From positions 1 through 20,667 of the forward strand of contig CAKSGA010000037.1 of the NCBI GenBank assembly GCA_934454435.1: a stretch of 20,667 bases of DNA, given 5' to 3'. Within the stretch, counting starts at the first letter, position 1, and every line of letters begins with the position of its first letter. The translations under genes and the position numbers were made by a program. Positions 1-6,395 of this stretch are shown here, piece by piece. The notes under the pieces are model-generated. The model had not been told where the DNA came from, did no database searches, and saw only the letters and a program-made list of their open reading frames with translations. The stretch comes from an uncultured Oscillospiraceae bacterium. GTDB taxonomy: Bacteria; Bacillota; Clostridia; Oscillospirales; Ruminococcaceae.

Positions 1-143
1 ATGTTGCCCTTTATTGCCCGACATCGTGTCGGGCTGGGGGCAACCGCACAAACATCGTGTTTGTGCCTGCCGTCGTGCAGCGTTTTTTGCGAAGCAAATA
101 ATGCGGTGACTAACGCAGATGTGCCTTTATCGACAGCCTGATT
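1..143. repeat. Hairpin-rich intergenic edge
   Basis: No gene is visible in these bases before the antiporter stop codon. They hold several perfect inverted repeats. Arms GTTGCCC (3-9) and GGGCAAC (38-44) enclose a hairpin with arms CCCGACA and TGTCGGG around a TCG loop (17-33). A second hairpin has nine-base arms GCACAAACA and TGTTTGTGC, again around TCG (46-66). A third, TTTGC-GAA-GCAAA, lies at 86-98. The first two share the core ACATCGTGT while their outer stem bases differ but still pair. This could be the 3' terminator region of the minus-strand antiporter, part of a dispersed palindromic repeat, or a structured RNA cut by the window edge. Confidence 0.6.
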
Positions 144-1325
144 TTATTGCTCCGCTTCCCTGCTCAGTAGCTTCGGAGCCGTGGCGTCTATCAGGAACGC
201 CCCGAGGGTCGCCGTCACAAGTATCGCAACGACTGCGCCCGCAAGTATCGTGGCTCCGCAGGAAAGACCCATCGCCAACGGAACTCCGCCAATGGCGGCC
301 TGCACCGTTGCCTTTGGCATGTAGGCTATCACGCAGAACAGCCGCTCCCGCAGGTCCAGCTTCGTCTTTATCATGCAGACCAGCACGCCTGCCGCCCTGA
401 ACACCAGCGCCCCGAATATCATGCCCAGGACCGGAAGCCATATCTTCCCGGCGGCGGTGATATCGACCTCAGCACCCACCAGCACGAACAGCATGAGCTC
501 CGCCGCCGTCCACAGCTTCGAGTATTTCGAGGACACCCTCGCAGCCCGCTCCGGGGCTTTCCACCGAAGCGCAATGCCACACGCCATGACCGCCACGAGC
601 CCCGAGAAGCCGATATAGTCCGGCAGCGAGTCCTCCAGCGTCACCAGCAGGAACGAAAGGCTCATAAGTATTACGACTTTTATGCTGTCCCTCAGGTGGA
701 CACTGCGGAAAAGCAGCGCCAGTCCGAGCCCGCACAGAACTCCCGCAGCAGCTCCGAGGACTATTGAAACCGGGATATTCACCACGGAAAGCGCCGTGAC
801 CTCTCCCCCGCTGCAGATCCCTGCGAACACCGAGAACACCACAATGACGAATACATCGTCCGTGGATGCTCCTGCAAGGATCATCTGGGGTATCAGCCTG
901 CCGGTTCCCCGTTTTTCCTCCATCAGCTTCAGCATTCTGGGGACTATCACAGCCGGAGACACTGCGCCAAGCACCGTCCCCATCAGCGCCGCCTCGGCAA
1001 AGTCGAGCCCAAGCAGGAAATGCCCCAGCAAAGTCACCCCGGCGATCTCGAAGCTCGCCGGAACGAAGCTCATCAGCAGCGCAGGTCTGCCGCATTTTTT
1101 CAGGTCGGAAAGCTCCAGATTGAGCCCGGCACGGGTCAGGATTATGATCAGTGCGATCTTCCGCAGCTCCGCCGATATGCTCATCAGCTTCGGGTCTAGC
1201 CACCCAAGAAGTCCCAGCAGTATGCCGGCGGCGAGCATTCCCGTCAGCTTCGGGAGCCGCAGCTTTCCGGCAATCTCCCCCAGTACAAATCCGAATAGTA
1301 ATATAAGTGCAGCGCTAAGTAACAT
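144..1325 (-). CDS. Cation:proton antiporter, CPA family (Na+/H+ exchanger-like)
   Basis: A 393-residue integral membrane protein with about 11-12 hydrophobic segments, predicted to exchange a monovalent cation for protons across the plasma membrane. The motif A-S-T-D-D (about residues 153-157) matches the paired acidic ion-binding site of CPA antiporters, and the N-terminal segment with G-K-L-R-L-P (about 20-25) is typical of the family. It has no C-terminal Trk/RCK nucleotide-binding domain, so it is a short form. The frame stays open to 1487, but ATG at 1325 is chosen because GGAGGAG lies just upstream and the extra codons fall in a structured leader. A promoter and a candidate fluoride riboswitch precede it, which suggests a role in fluoride tolerance. 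That role is inference; the family assignment is firm, the exact ion is not. Confidence 0.88.
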   Translation of the reverse strand: MLLSAALILLFGFVLGEIAGKLRLPKLTGMLAAGILLGLLGWLDPKLMSISAELRKIALIIILTRAGLNLELSDLKKCGRPALLMSFVPASFEIAGVTLLGHFLLGLDFAEAALMGTVLGAVSPAVIVPRMLKLMEEKRGTGRLIPQMILAGASTDDVFVIVVFSVFAGICSGGEVTALSVVNIPVSIVLGAAAGVLCGLGLALLFRSVHLRDSIKVVILMSLSFLLVTLEDSLPDYIGFSGLVAVMACGIALRWKAPERAARVSSKYSKLWTAAELMLFVLVGAEVDITAAGKIWLPVLGMIFGALVFRAAGVLVCMIKTKLDLRERLFCVIAYMPKATVQAAIGGVPLAMGLSCGATILAGAVVAILVTATLGAFLIDATAPKLLSREAEQ

Positions 1326-1360
1326 AGCTCCTCCATTCTGCCGGAGTGCGTCCCGTAAAC

Positions 1361-1434
1361 AAAAAAGCTGACAGCCTGCGTACGGAAACAGCACCGGAAT
1401 ATTCCCGGCGAGTTGTATCGCAGATGCCATCAGC
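1361..1434 (-). terminator. Riboswitch expression-platform terminator
   Basis: On the minus strand GCTGATGGCATCTGC (1434-1420) pairs with GCAGGCTGTCAGC (1379-1367) through 13 pairs including two G-U wobbles, with a two-base bulge. The second strand is followed directly by six T residues (1366-1361). This is the form of an intrinsic terminator in the leader of the antiporter. Its first strand is also the conserved 3' strand of the upstream aptamer, so aptamer folding and terminator folding exclude each other. Confidence 0.65.
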
Positions 1435-1486
1435 AAACGTGTTGCGGTTCGGGGCAAAGCCCACGGGGAGGTCGTCATTCCCCGCA
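1420..1486 (-). ncRNA. Candidate fluoride riboswitch aptamer (crcB motif)
   Basis: The predicted transcript starts at about 1486-1484, directly at the aptamer. It contains a GGGGAATG segment (1483-1476) that can pair with CCCC downstream, then AACCGC (1449-1444), a short GCAA/TTGC hairpin, and GCTGATGGCATCTGC (1434-1420). In the crcB/fluoride motif as I know it, the order is GGnGATG, a pseudoknot strand, AACCGC, a hairpin, and GCTGATGRCTCCTRC. The match is close but not exact: there is an extra A in the GATG element and an additional hairpin (GGGC-TTT-GCCC, 1462-1452) before AACCGC. The overlap with a terminator strengthens the call. Fluoride riboswitches are known to control cation:proton antiporters among other genes. 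Confidence 0.65.
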
Positions 1487-1490
1487 TATT

Positions 1491-1519
1491 AATATATCAC
1501 GTTGCGCCGGTTTTGTCAA
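1491..1519 (-). promoter_or_regulatory. Sigma-A promoter of the antiporter
   Basis: TTGACA at 1519-1514, a 17-base spacer and TATATT at 1496-1491, read on the minus strand. The predicted start of transcription is about 1484-1486, which gives a leader of about 160 bases before the ATG at 1325. Confidence 0.8.
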
Positions 1520-1538
1520 GCAGAATTTTGCTGTGCTA

Positions 1539-1567
1539 TTGATTTTCAGAGCTCCATGTGTTATAAT
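1539..1567 (+). promoter_or_regulatory. Sigma-A promoter of the hydrolase-sirtuin operon
   Basis: TTGATT at 1539-1544, a 17-base spacer and TATAAT at 1562-1567, with an extended -10 TG at 1559-1560. It lies about 50 bases before the ATG at 1618 and is divergent from the antiporter promoter, with 19 bases between the two -35 elements. Confidence 0.85.
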
Positions 1568-1617
1568 GGACAAAAGCAGTTCTTCTGTGAAATCTGATAC
1601 TATTACTGAGGTGACCT

Positions 1618-2232
1618 ATGAAAACAGTGCTCATACACGGTCTTGGGCAGAATGCTTCGGCATGGGAAAAAGTCATACCTCTGCTCCCCGGCAATGACAT
1701 ACTGGCTCTGGAACTGTCAGAGTATATCGGCGGAGGAAGCTGGCAGGAGCTGTACAACAATTTTGCTGCCCGGCTGGACATTCTGGAAGAGCCGATATGT
1801 CTGTGCGGCATTTCACTGGGTGCGATACTGGCGCTGAATTATGCCGTGAAAAATCCCGGGAAGGTATGCTCCATGCTGCTCATCGCACCGCAGTATAAAA
1901 TGCCGAAATCACTGCTGAAGTTTCAGGCGCTTCTGTTCCGGATAATGCCCGAAAGTTCTTTCAAAGACTCGGGACTTTCCAAAAAACAGTTTATTTCGCT
2001 GACGCTTGATATGGCAGACCTGGACTATACGCAGGCGCTGAAAAATATAACCTGCCCGGTCATAACAGCCTGCGGCGAAAAAGACAGCGTGAACCGCAAG
2101 GCTTCCGAAAGCCTTGCAGAACTGCTGACCAGAGGCGAATTTACTGAAATTCCCGATTCAGGGCATGAGGCGAATTCAGATGCACCAGAATTTACAGCAC
2201 AGCTCATCACTAAAATTCAAGCAAGGAGTTGA
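1618..2232 (+). CDS. Alpha/beta hydrolase (small serine hydrolase)
   Basis: A 204-residue cytoplasmic protein with the alpha/beta hydrolase pattern: HGLG oxyanion-hole motif at residues 7-10, nucleophile elbow G-I-S-L-G at 64-68 with Ser66, an acidic candidate Asp156 in G-E-K-D, and His183 in S-G-H. The order and spacing of the triad fit the family. It is shorter than the usual 250-300 residues and has only a small cap region (about 95-140). Substrate cannot be told. GAGGTGA precedes the ATG. It is the first gene of a four-gene operon, with only four bases to the Sir2 start, which suggests co-translation. A link to removal of acyl groups beside the sirtuin is conceivable but is speculation. 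Confidence 0.85.
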   Translation: MKTVLIHGLGQNASAWEKVIPLLPGNDILALELSEYIGGGSWQELYNNFAARLDILEEPICLCGISLGAILALNYAVKNPGKVCSMLLIAPQYKMPKSLLKFQALLFRIMPESSFKDSGLSKKQFISLTLDMADLDYTQALKNITCPVITACGEKDSVNRKASESLAELLTRGEFTEIPDSGHEANSDAPEFTAQLITKIQARS

Positions 2233-2236
2233 TCAT

Positions 2237-2947
2237 ATGGACCTACAGTCGATGATAGACGAAAGCAGCCGCATAGTATTCTTCGGCGGTGCGGGAGTTT
2301 CCACCGAAAGCGGCATTCCAGACTTCCGGAGCGCAGACGGACTTTACAACCAGAAGTACCGCTACCCACCGGAGCAGATAATCTCGCACAGCTTTTTCCT
2401 GCGTGACCCGGAGGAGTTCTACCGCTTCTACCGTGACCGTATGATATACCAGGAAGCAAAGCCGAACGCCGCCCACCTGAAGCTTGCTGAGCTAGAGCGT
2501 GCGGGGAAGCTCTCCGCAGTGATAACGCAGAACATAGACGGTCTGCACACGGCAGCGGGGAGTAAAAACGTGATCGAGCTCCACGGCTCGGTACACAGGA
2601 ACCACTGCATGAAGTGCGGGAAGTCCTATGGGCTGGATTTCATCATGAGCACACAGGGCGTGCCTAAATGCGAATGCGGCGGCATAGTCAAGCCGGACGT
2701 TGTGCTCTACGAAGAGCCGCTGGACGAAAACTGCATAAATCGTGCGATAAACGCCATCTCCGAAGCCGACATGCTGATTATCGGCGGGACCTCCCTCGCA
2801 GTTCAGCCTGCGGCGGGACTTATACGTTTCTTCAACGGCAGGCGGCTGGCTGTGATAAATAAGACGCCGACCTCCGCAGACGATGAAGCGGATATCGTGA
2901 TAAACGGCAGCATCGGAGAAGCCCTCAGCGGCATAAATATTACATGA
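2237..2947 (+). CDS. cobB: NAD-dependent protein deacylase, Sir2 family
   Basis: A 236-residue sirtuin that removes acyl groups from lysine while consuming NAD+. Visible motifs are the NAD-binding G-A-G-V-S-T-E-S-G-I-P-D-F-R-S (residues 18-32), Q-N-I-D (98-101), catalytic His116 in H-G-S, and four zinc cysteines at 124, 127, 145 and 147. The second zinc pair is C-x-C rather than the usual C-x2-C. The later NAD-contact motif G-G-T-S-L sits at about 181-185. The frame opens at 2165 inside the hydrolase gene, but ATG 2237 is the natural start because AAGGAG lies eight bases before it and family proteins begin here. It is the second gene of the operon. The gene symbol is by family; there is no evidence of a specific target. 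Confidence 0.93.
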   Translation: MDLQSMIDESSRIVFFGGAGVSTESGIPDFRSADGLYNQKYRYPPEQIISHSFFLRDPEEFYRFYRDRMIYQEAKPNAAHLKLAELERAGKLSAVITQNIDGLHTAAGSKNVIELHGSVHRNHCMKCGKSYGLDFIMSTQGVPKCECGGIVKPDVVLYEEPLDENCINRAINAISEADMLIIGGTSLAVQPAAGLIRFFNGRRLAVINKTPTSADDEADIVINGSIGEALSGINIT

Positions 2948-2960
2948 CCAGGGGTGTTAT

Positions 2961-4064
2961 ATGGAAATAAAAACCGTTACATACCAGTGCCCGAACTGCA
3001 ATGCGGCACTGGAATACGACAATGCTCTGGGCAGGTTCAAGTGCCTTTTCTGCGACAGCGAATTCACGGAAGAGGACATCAAGAAGAACTTCGCCCGCAA
3101 CGAAAGCACCGACCTCTCCCAGCAGAACCTTGAAGCGGAACGCAGGCTGGAGCAGGACGAGGCCAACCGCCAGGCAGAGGAGTTCGCCGGAGCCTCCGCA
3201 CTATACACCTGCCCGAACTGCGGTGCAGGGGTCATATGCGACAGCCTGACGGCGTCCACCAGGTGCCACTTCTGCCATACGCCGGTAATTCTCACCGGCA
3301 GGCTCTCCGGCGAGTTCAGACCGGATCTCATCATACCCTTCGCCACCACAAAGGAACAGGCGGAGCAGGCGTTCAGGGAATACTGCAAGGGAAAATTCCT
3401 GCTGCCGAGGGCTTTCAGGAGCGAAGCGCAGCTCCAGTACATAACCCCGCTGTACGTCCCCTACTGGCTGAAAAGCGGCAAAGTCACCGCCCATTTCGAA
3501 GCGGAAGCGAGGAAGGTGCATTCCTGGAGGGTCGGCGACACCCGCTATACCAACACCAAGATATATAATGTAGCAAGAACGGCGGACATGGTGTTCGAGC
3601 GTGTCCCCTGTGACGGCTCCAGGCGTATCGACGACAGCATGATGGAGGCCATCGAACCGTTCAACTACAACGGTATAAAGCCGTTCTCAATGAGCTATCT
3701 CTCCGGCTGCGGGGCTGAAAAGTACGACGTCACCTCCGCCGAAGCCGCCCCGAGAATAGACCAGCGTGTTTCCGACGCCGCCGTGGACATTCTGAAAGCA
3801 GATATCACCGGCTACAATTCAGTCACCGAAAAGAGCCGCAGGGTGTCCTATATCGACCAGAAAACCGTTTACGGAATGCTCCCGGTATGGTTCCTGAATT
3901 TCACCTACCGTGGCAAGGACTACCCGTTCGTTATGAACGGTCAGACCGGAATGCGCTTCGGCATTCTGCCGGTCAGCAAGCTGAGGAAGTTCCTGTTCAG
4001 TGCGGCGCTGTTCCTTGTTTCCGGCGCATTATGCTGCCTGCTGGGAGGTGTTTTCTTTGGGTAA
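2961..4064 (+). CDS. Double zinc-ribbon protein with C-terminal membrane segment
   Basis: A 367-residue protein with two zinc ribbons: C10-x2-C13 with C28-x2-C31, and C84-x2-C87 with C102-x2-C105, joined by a charged, Q/E-rich stretch (about 36-77). A central domain of about 110-330 has no motif I can name. A hydrophobic tail (about 343-367) should anchor it in the membrane. Such proteins are often labelled TFIIB-type zinc ribbon or mis-annotated as PriA-like helicase; no helicase motif is present. GGGGTG precedes the ATG, 13 bases after the Sir2 stop. Its 3' end overlaps the next gene by eight bases, so it probably works with the TPM protein, a pairing I recall in Firmicutes. Function unknown. 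Confidence 0.85.
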   Translation: MEIKTVTYQCPNCNAALEYDNALGRFKCLFCDSEFTEEDIKKNFARNESTDLSQQNLEAERRLEQDEANRQAEEFAGASALYTCPNCGAGVICDSLTASTRCHFCHTPVILTGRLSGEFRPDLIIPFATTKEQAEQAFREYCKGKFLLPRAFRSEAQLQYITPLYVPYWLKSGKVTAHFEAEARKVHSWRVGDTRYTNTKIYNVARTADMVFERVPCDGSRRIDDSMMEAIEPFNYNGIKPFSMSYLSGCGAEKYDVTSAEAAPRIDQRVSDAAVDILKADITGYNSVTEKSRRVSYIDQKTVYGMLPVWFLNFTYRGKDYPFVMNGQTGMRFGILPVSKLRKFLFSAALFLVSGALCCLLGGVFFG

Positions 4065-5328
4065 GAGGTTATTTTCCCTGCTGACCGCCCTTATCATGGC
4101 GCTCTCGTTTTCGGTCGCAGTAAATGCAGACGGCGGCTTATACAGCAGCCACGGCATACTCCTGGACGAACGTGATATTCTCACCAGCGATGAAGAGGAA
4201 AAGCTGAGCGACCTCCTCTCCTCCACTGCCAGCGAAATAGAAATGAATGTGATGGTGTATTTCCCGAGCACCATTTCTTCAAGCGAACAAAAGACCTGTC
4301 TTGACCTTCTGGACGATTATTTCAATCCCAGTGCGGACAGTATCGTTCTCATGCTTCCAAAAGAGGGCTCCGGTTTTGATGACTGGATAGCCTATACGAA
4401 CGGCGCAAAAACAGCATTCCAGGGCCAGCTCGACCATCCCTGGGACGCAGTATATTACGGTCTGGACAGCGGCGAGAGCGTGAACTACCCGCAGGCGATA
4501 GTCCAGTTCTGCAATTATCTGATAAAGAACAGGGACGGCTATGTCGGCGAGGTCAAGGGCAGCAGCTTCTATAAGGTACGCCTTGAGGACTATCAGGGAG
4601 AGCTCTCTCAGGACGAATACGACTCCCTTTACGGCGAAATGCAGGATAAGGCTGACGAAATAGGCGCCAATATCGGAGTTGTGCTCACAAACGGGATCGG
4701 CTCCGGAAATGAACAGAAATACACCGATGATTTCCTTGATGAAAACTTCGGCGCAGAGAGCAGCTCCATAGTTCTTATGCTTGTGAGGGCGGGGACCGGC
4801 GAGCAGGACTGGATATCCTGCACCCAGCACGCCTATGACAACTACGGCAGAAAGATCGACCGTATATTCGACGCCGTTTATGACGGACTTGCATACAACG
4901 GCGGCGACAATTACCCGGCGGCTATACGGAACTTTCTAAGCTTCCTCAGCGGCGAAAAGCTCCCCTACGCCGGGGCAAACTACAGCGGTAACTACATCGA
5001 CGACTATGACGACAATTCGGGCAGATCTTTCCTGAATTTCGGCACCGGTGTACTGGGTGGACTTATCGTTGCACTGATAATAACTATTGTCGTGGTGAAA
5101 GCGGTATCGGGAAGCTACAAGAAAAAGGCTCCCATCTCCGCCAGAGCGTACATCGACACAAACATGACGCACTTCACCGAACGCAGGGATATGTTCGTAA
5201 GGGAATATACGACCTCGCACCGGGTCAGCAGCTCCAGCAGCGGGGGCGGCGGAAGTCACCGCAGCGGTGGTGGCGGAGGCCACAGCCGTTCAGGAAGCCG
5301 TGGCGGTGGCGGCGGCAGACGAAGATGA
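4057..5328 (+). CDS. Secreted TPM-domain protein with duplicated domain and Gly/Ser/Arg tail
   Basis: A 423-residue protein. TTG at 4057 is chosen as start: GGGAGGTG lies six bases upstream, and the product then opens with a clean signal peptide (K-R, hydrophobic core, cleavage near V-N-A|D at 24). Two TPM-like domains follow, at about 30-156 and 177-298; both contain S-I-V-L-M-L, a D-W-I segment, D-A-V-Y-x-G-L and N-Y-P-x-A-I. A transmembrane helix (about 329-350) and a basic stretch lead to a tail of Gly, Ser, His and Arg (391-423). TPM domains have been linked to phosphatase activity or photosystem repair elsewhere; neither is shown here. The domains should face outside with the tail inside. 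It is the last gene of the operon and is followed by a strong terminator. Confidence 0.83.
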   Translation: MGKRLFSLLTALIMALSFSVAVNADGGLYSSHGILLDERDILTSDEEEKLSDLLSSTASEIEMNVMVYFPSTISSSEQKTCLDLLDDYFNPSADSIVLMLPKEGSGFDDWIAYTNGAKTAFQGQLDHPWDAVYYGLDSGESVNYPQAIVQFCNYLIKNRDGYVGEVKGSSFYKVRLEDYQGELSQDEYDSLYGEMQDKADEIGANIGVVLTNGIGSGNEQKYTDDFLDENFGAESSSIVLMLVRAGTGEQDWISCTQHAYDNYGRKIDRIFDAVYDGLAYNGGDNYPAAIRNFLSFLSGEKLPYAGANYSGNYIDDYDDNSGRSFLNFGTGVLGGLIVALIITIVVVKAVSGSYKKKAPISARAYIDTNMTHFTERRDMFVREYTTSHRVSSSSSGGGGSHRSGGGGGHSRSGSRGGGGGRRR

Positions 5329-5333
5329 TAATT

Positions 5334-5371
5334 CAGCGCCCACGGAAGTTCCGCAGGGCGCTGTTTTTTTT
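5334..5371 (+). terminator. Intrinsic terminator of the hydrolase-sirtuin-TPM operon
   Basis: Arms CAGCGCCC (5334-5341) and GGGCGCTG (5356-5363) enclose a second paired element CGGAA/TTCCG, followed by eight T residues. It begins five bases after the TPM stop codon. Confidence 0.93.
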
Positions 5372-5378
5372 GACACGG

Positions 5379-5426
5379 TTGTGCAAATTGTGCAAAATCC
5401 ACAATTCGATTTGTAGGGTTGTACAA
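5379..5426. promoter_or_regulatory. Operator-like cluster upstream of nfnA
   Basis: A tandem direct repeat TTGTGCAAA (5379-5387 and 5388-5396) overlaps an inverted repeat AATTGTG-N7-CACAATT (5386-5406). A perfect palindrome TTGTACAA follows at 5419-5426. The cluster lies 27 bases before the nfnA -35 element. It resembles a redox-repressor (Rex) site in its TTGTG/CACAA arms, but the spacer is seven bases and not the eight of the usual Rex site, so the regulator is left open. Confidence 0.45.
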
Positions 5427-5452
5427 ATCAGGCCGCTGGGAATAAAATAGTA

Positions 5453-5482
5453 TTGCCAAAATCCATAAAAGCATGCTATAAT
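5453..5482 (+). promoter_or_regulatory. Sigma-A promoter of nfnAB
   Basis: TTGCCA at 5453-5458, an 18-base spacer and TATAAT at 5477-5482, with an extended -10 TG at 5474-5475. The leader to the ATG at 5552 is about 60 bases. Confidence 0.8.
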
Positions 5483-5551
5483 ATAAGTTAAAGGCGGACC
5501 ATGCCCATTCCCGGGCTGCTGACGCCAATATATTCAGGAGGACACAGGAGA

Positions 5552-6394
5552 ATGTACAAAATTCTTACCAAGAAAATCCTCAACCCCACAGTAACTCTCA
5601 TGGAAGTTGACGCTCCGATGATCGCCAAGAAGGCGGAGCCGGGTCAGTTCATTATCCTCAGAGTTGACGCAGAGGGCGAGAGAATTCCGCTGACGATCGC
5701 AGACTTTGACCGTGAGAAGGGCACGATCACGATCATCTTCCAGATCGTGGGCGCAACAACTGAAAAGCTCAACCACCTCGAAGAGGGCGAGTTCATTCAC
5801 GATTTCGTAGGACCTCTCGGCGTTCCCAGCCATACTGACGGTCTGAAGAAGGTCGCTGTAGTAGGCGGCGGCGTGGGCTGCGCTATCGCATACCCGATCG
5901 CAAAGAAGCTCCATCACCTCGGCGCTGAGGTCCACAGCATCGTTGGCTTCAGAAACAAGGATCTTGTTATCCTGGAGGACGAGTTCAAGGCTGCTTCCGA
6001 TGTCATGAAGCTCATGACCGATGACGGAAGCCACGGCGAGAAGGGTCTTGTTACAAACGCCCTGGAAGAGCTCATCAAGGCAGGCAACCAGTACGATGAA
6101 GTAATCGCAATCGGCCCGCTGGTAATGATGAAGTTCGTATGTAAGCTTACAAAGGAATACGGCATCAAGACCGTAGTTTCCATGAACCCGATAATGATCG
6201 ACGGCACAGGCATGTGCGGCGGATGTCGTCTGACAGTAGGCGGCGAAACCAAGTTCGCATGTGTTGATGGTCCTGACTTTGACGGTCACCTTGTAGACTT
6301 CGATGAAGCTATGGAGCGTGGCACCATGTACAAGGAATTCGAGACCAGAAAGCGTGAAGAGGTCTGCAACCTCTACAAGAAGGAGGTAAAGTGA
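5552..6394 (+). CDS. nfnA: NfnA, ferredoxin:NADP+ oxidoreductase subunit alpha
   Basis: A 280-residue FAD/NAD-binding subunit of the flavin-based electron-bifurcating NADH-dependent reduced ferredoxin:NADP+ oxidoreductase. FAD contacts are expected at R-I-P-L-T (44-48), the NAD(H) site at V-G-G-G-V-G (104-109), and a [2Fe-2S] site at M-C-G-G-C (Cys222, Cys225) with Cys237; Asp217 may be a fourth ligand, as in the known Thermotoga enzyme. The same fold is used in dihydroorotate dehydrogenase electron-transfer subunits, but the NfnB gene directly downstream decides the assignment. The frame opens at 5501; ATG 5552 is preferred because AGGAGG (5537-5542) and GGAG (5547-5550) precede it and the protein aligns from here. 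Codon use is highly biased, suggesting strong expression. Confidence 0.93.
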   Translation: MYKILTKKILNPTVTLMEVDAPMIAKKAEPGQFIILRVDAEGERIPLTIADFDREKGTITIIFQIVGATTEKLNHLEEGEFIHDFVGPLGVPSHTDGLKKVAVVGGGVGCAIAYPIAKKLHHLGAEVHSIVGFRNKDLVILEDEFKAASDVMKLMTDDGSHGEKGLVTNALEELIKAGNQYDEVIAIGPLVMMKFVCKLTKEYGIKTVVSMNPIMIDGTGMCGGCRLTVGGETKFACVDGPDFDGHLVDFDEAMERGTMYKEFETRKREEVCNLYKKEVK

Positions 6395-6395
6395 A

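Noticed and set aside
469..1203. A 244-codon minus-strand frame inside the antiporter gene
   Set aside because: It is in another frame of the same strand as the antiporter, with an Arg/Gly/Ala-rich translation typical of a G+C shadow.
1326..1487. N-terminal extension of the antiporter to ATG 1487
   Set aside because: The extra 54 codons overlap the aptamer and terminator structures, have no ribosome binding site and would start at about the transcription start. ATG 1325 with GGAGGAG is far better.
5379..5406. A canonical Rex operator upstream of nfnA
   Set aside because: The TTGTG and CACAA arms are present, but with a seven-base spacer instead of eight and without the flanking A/T pattern, so the specific Rex call is not supported.
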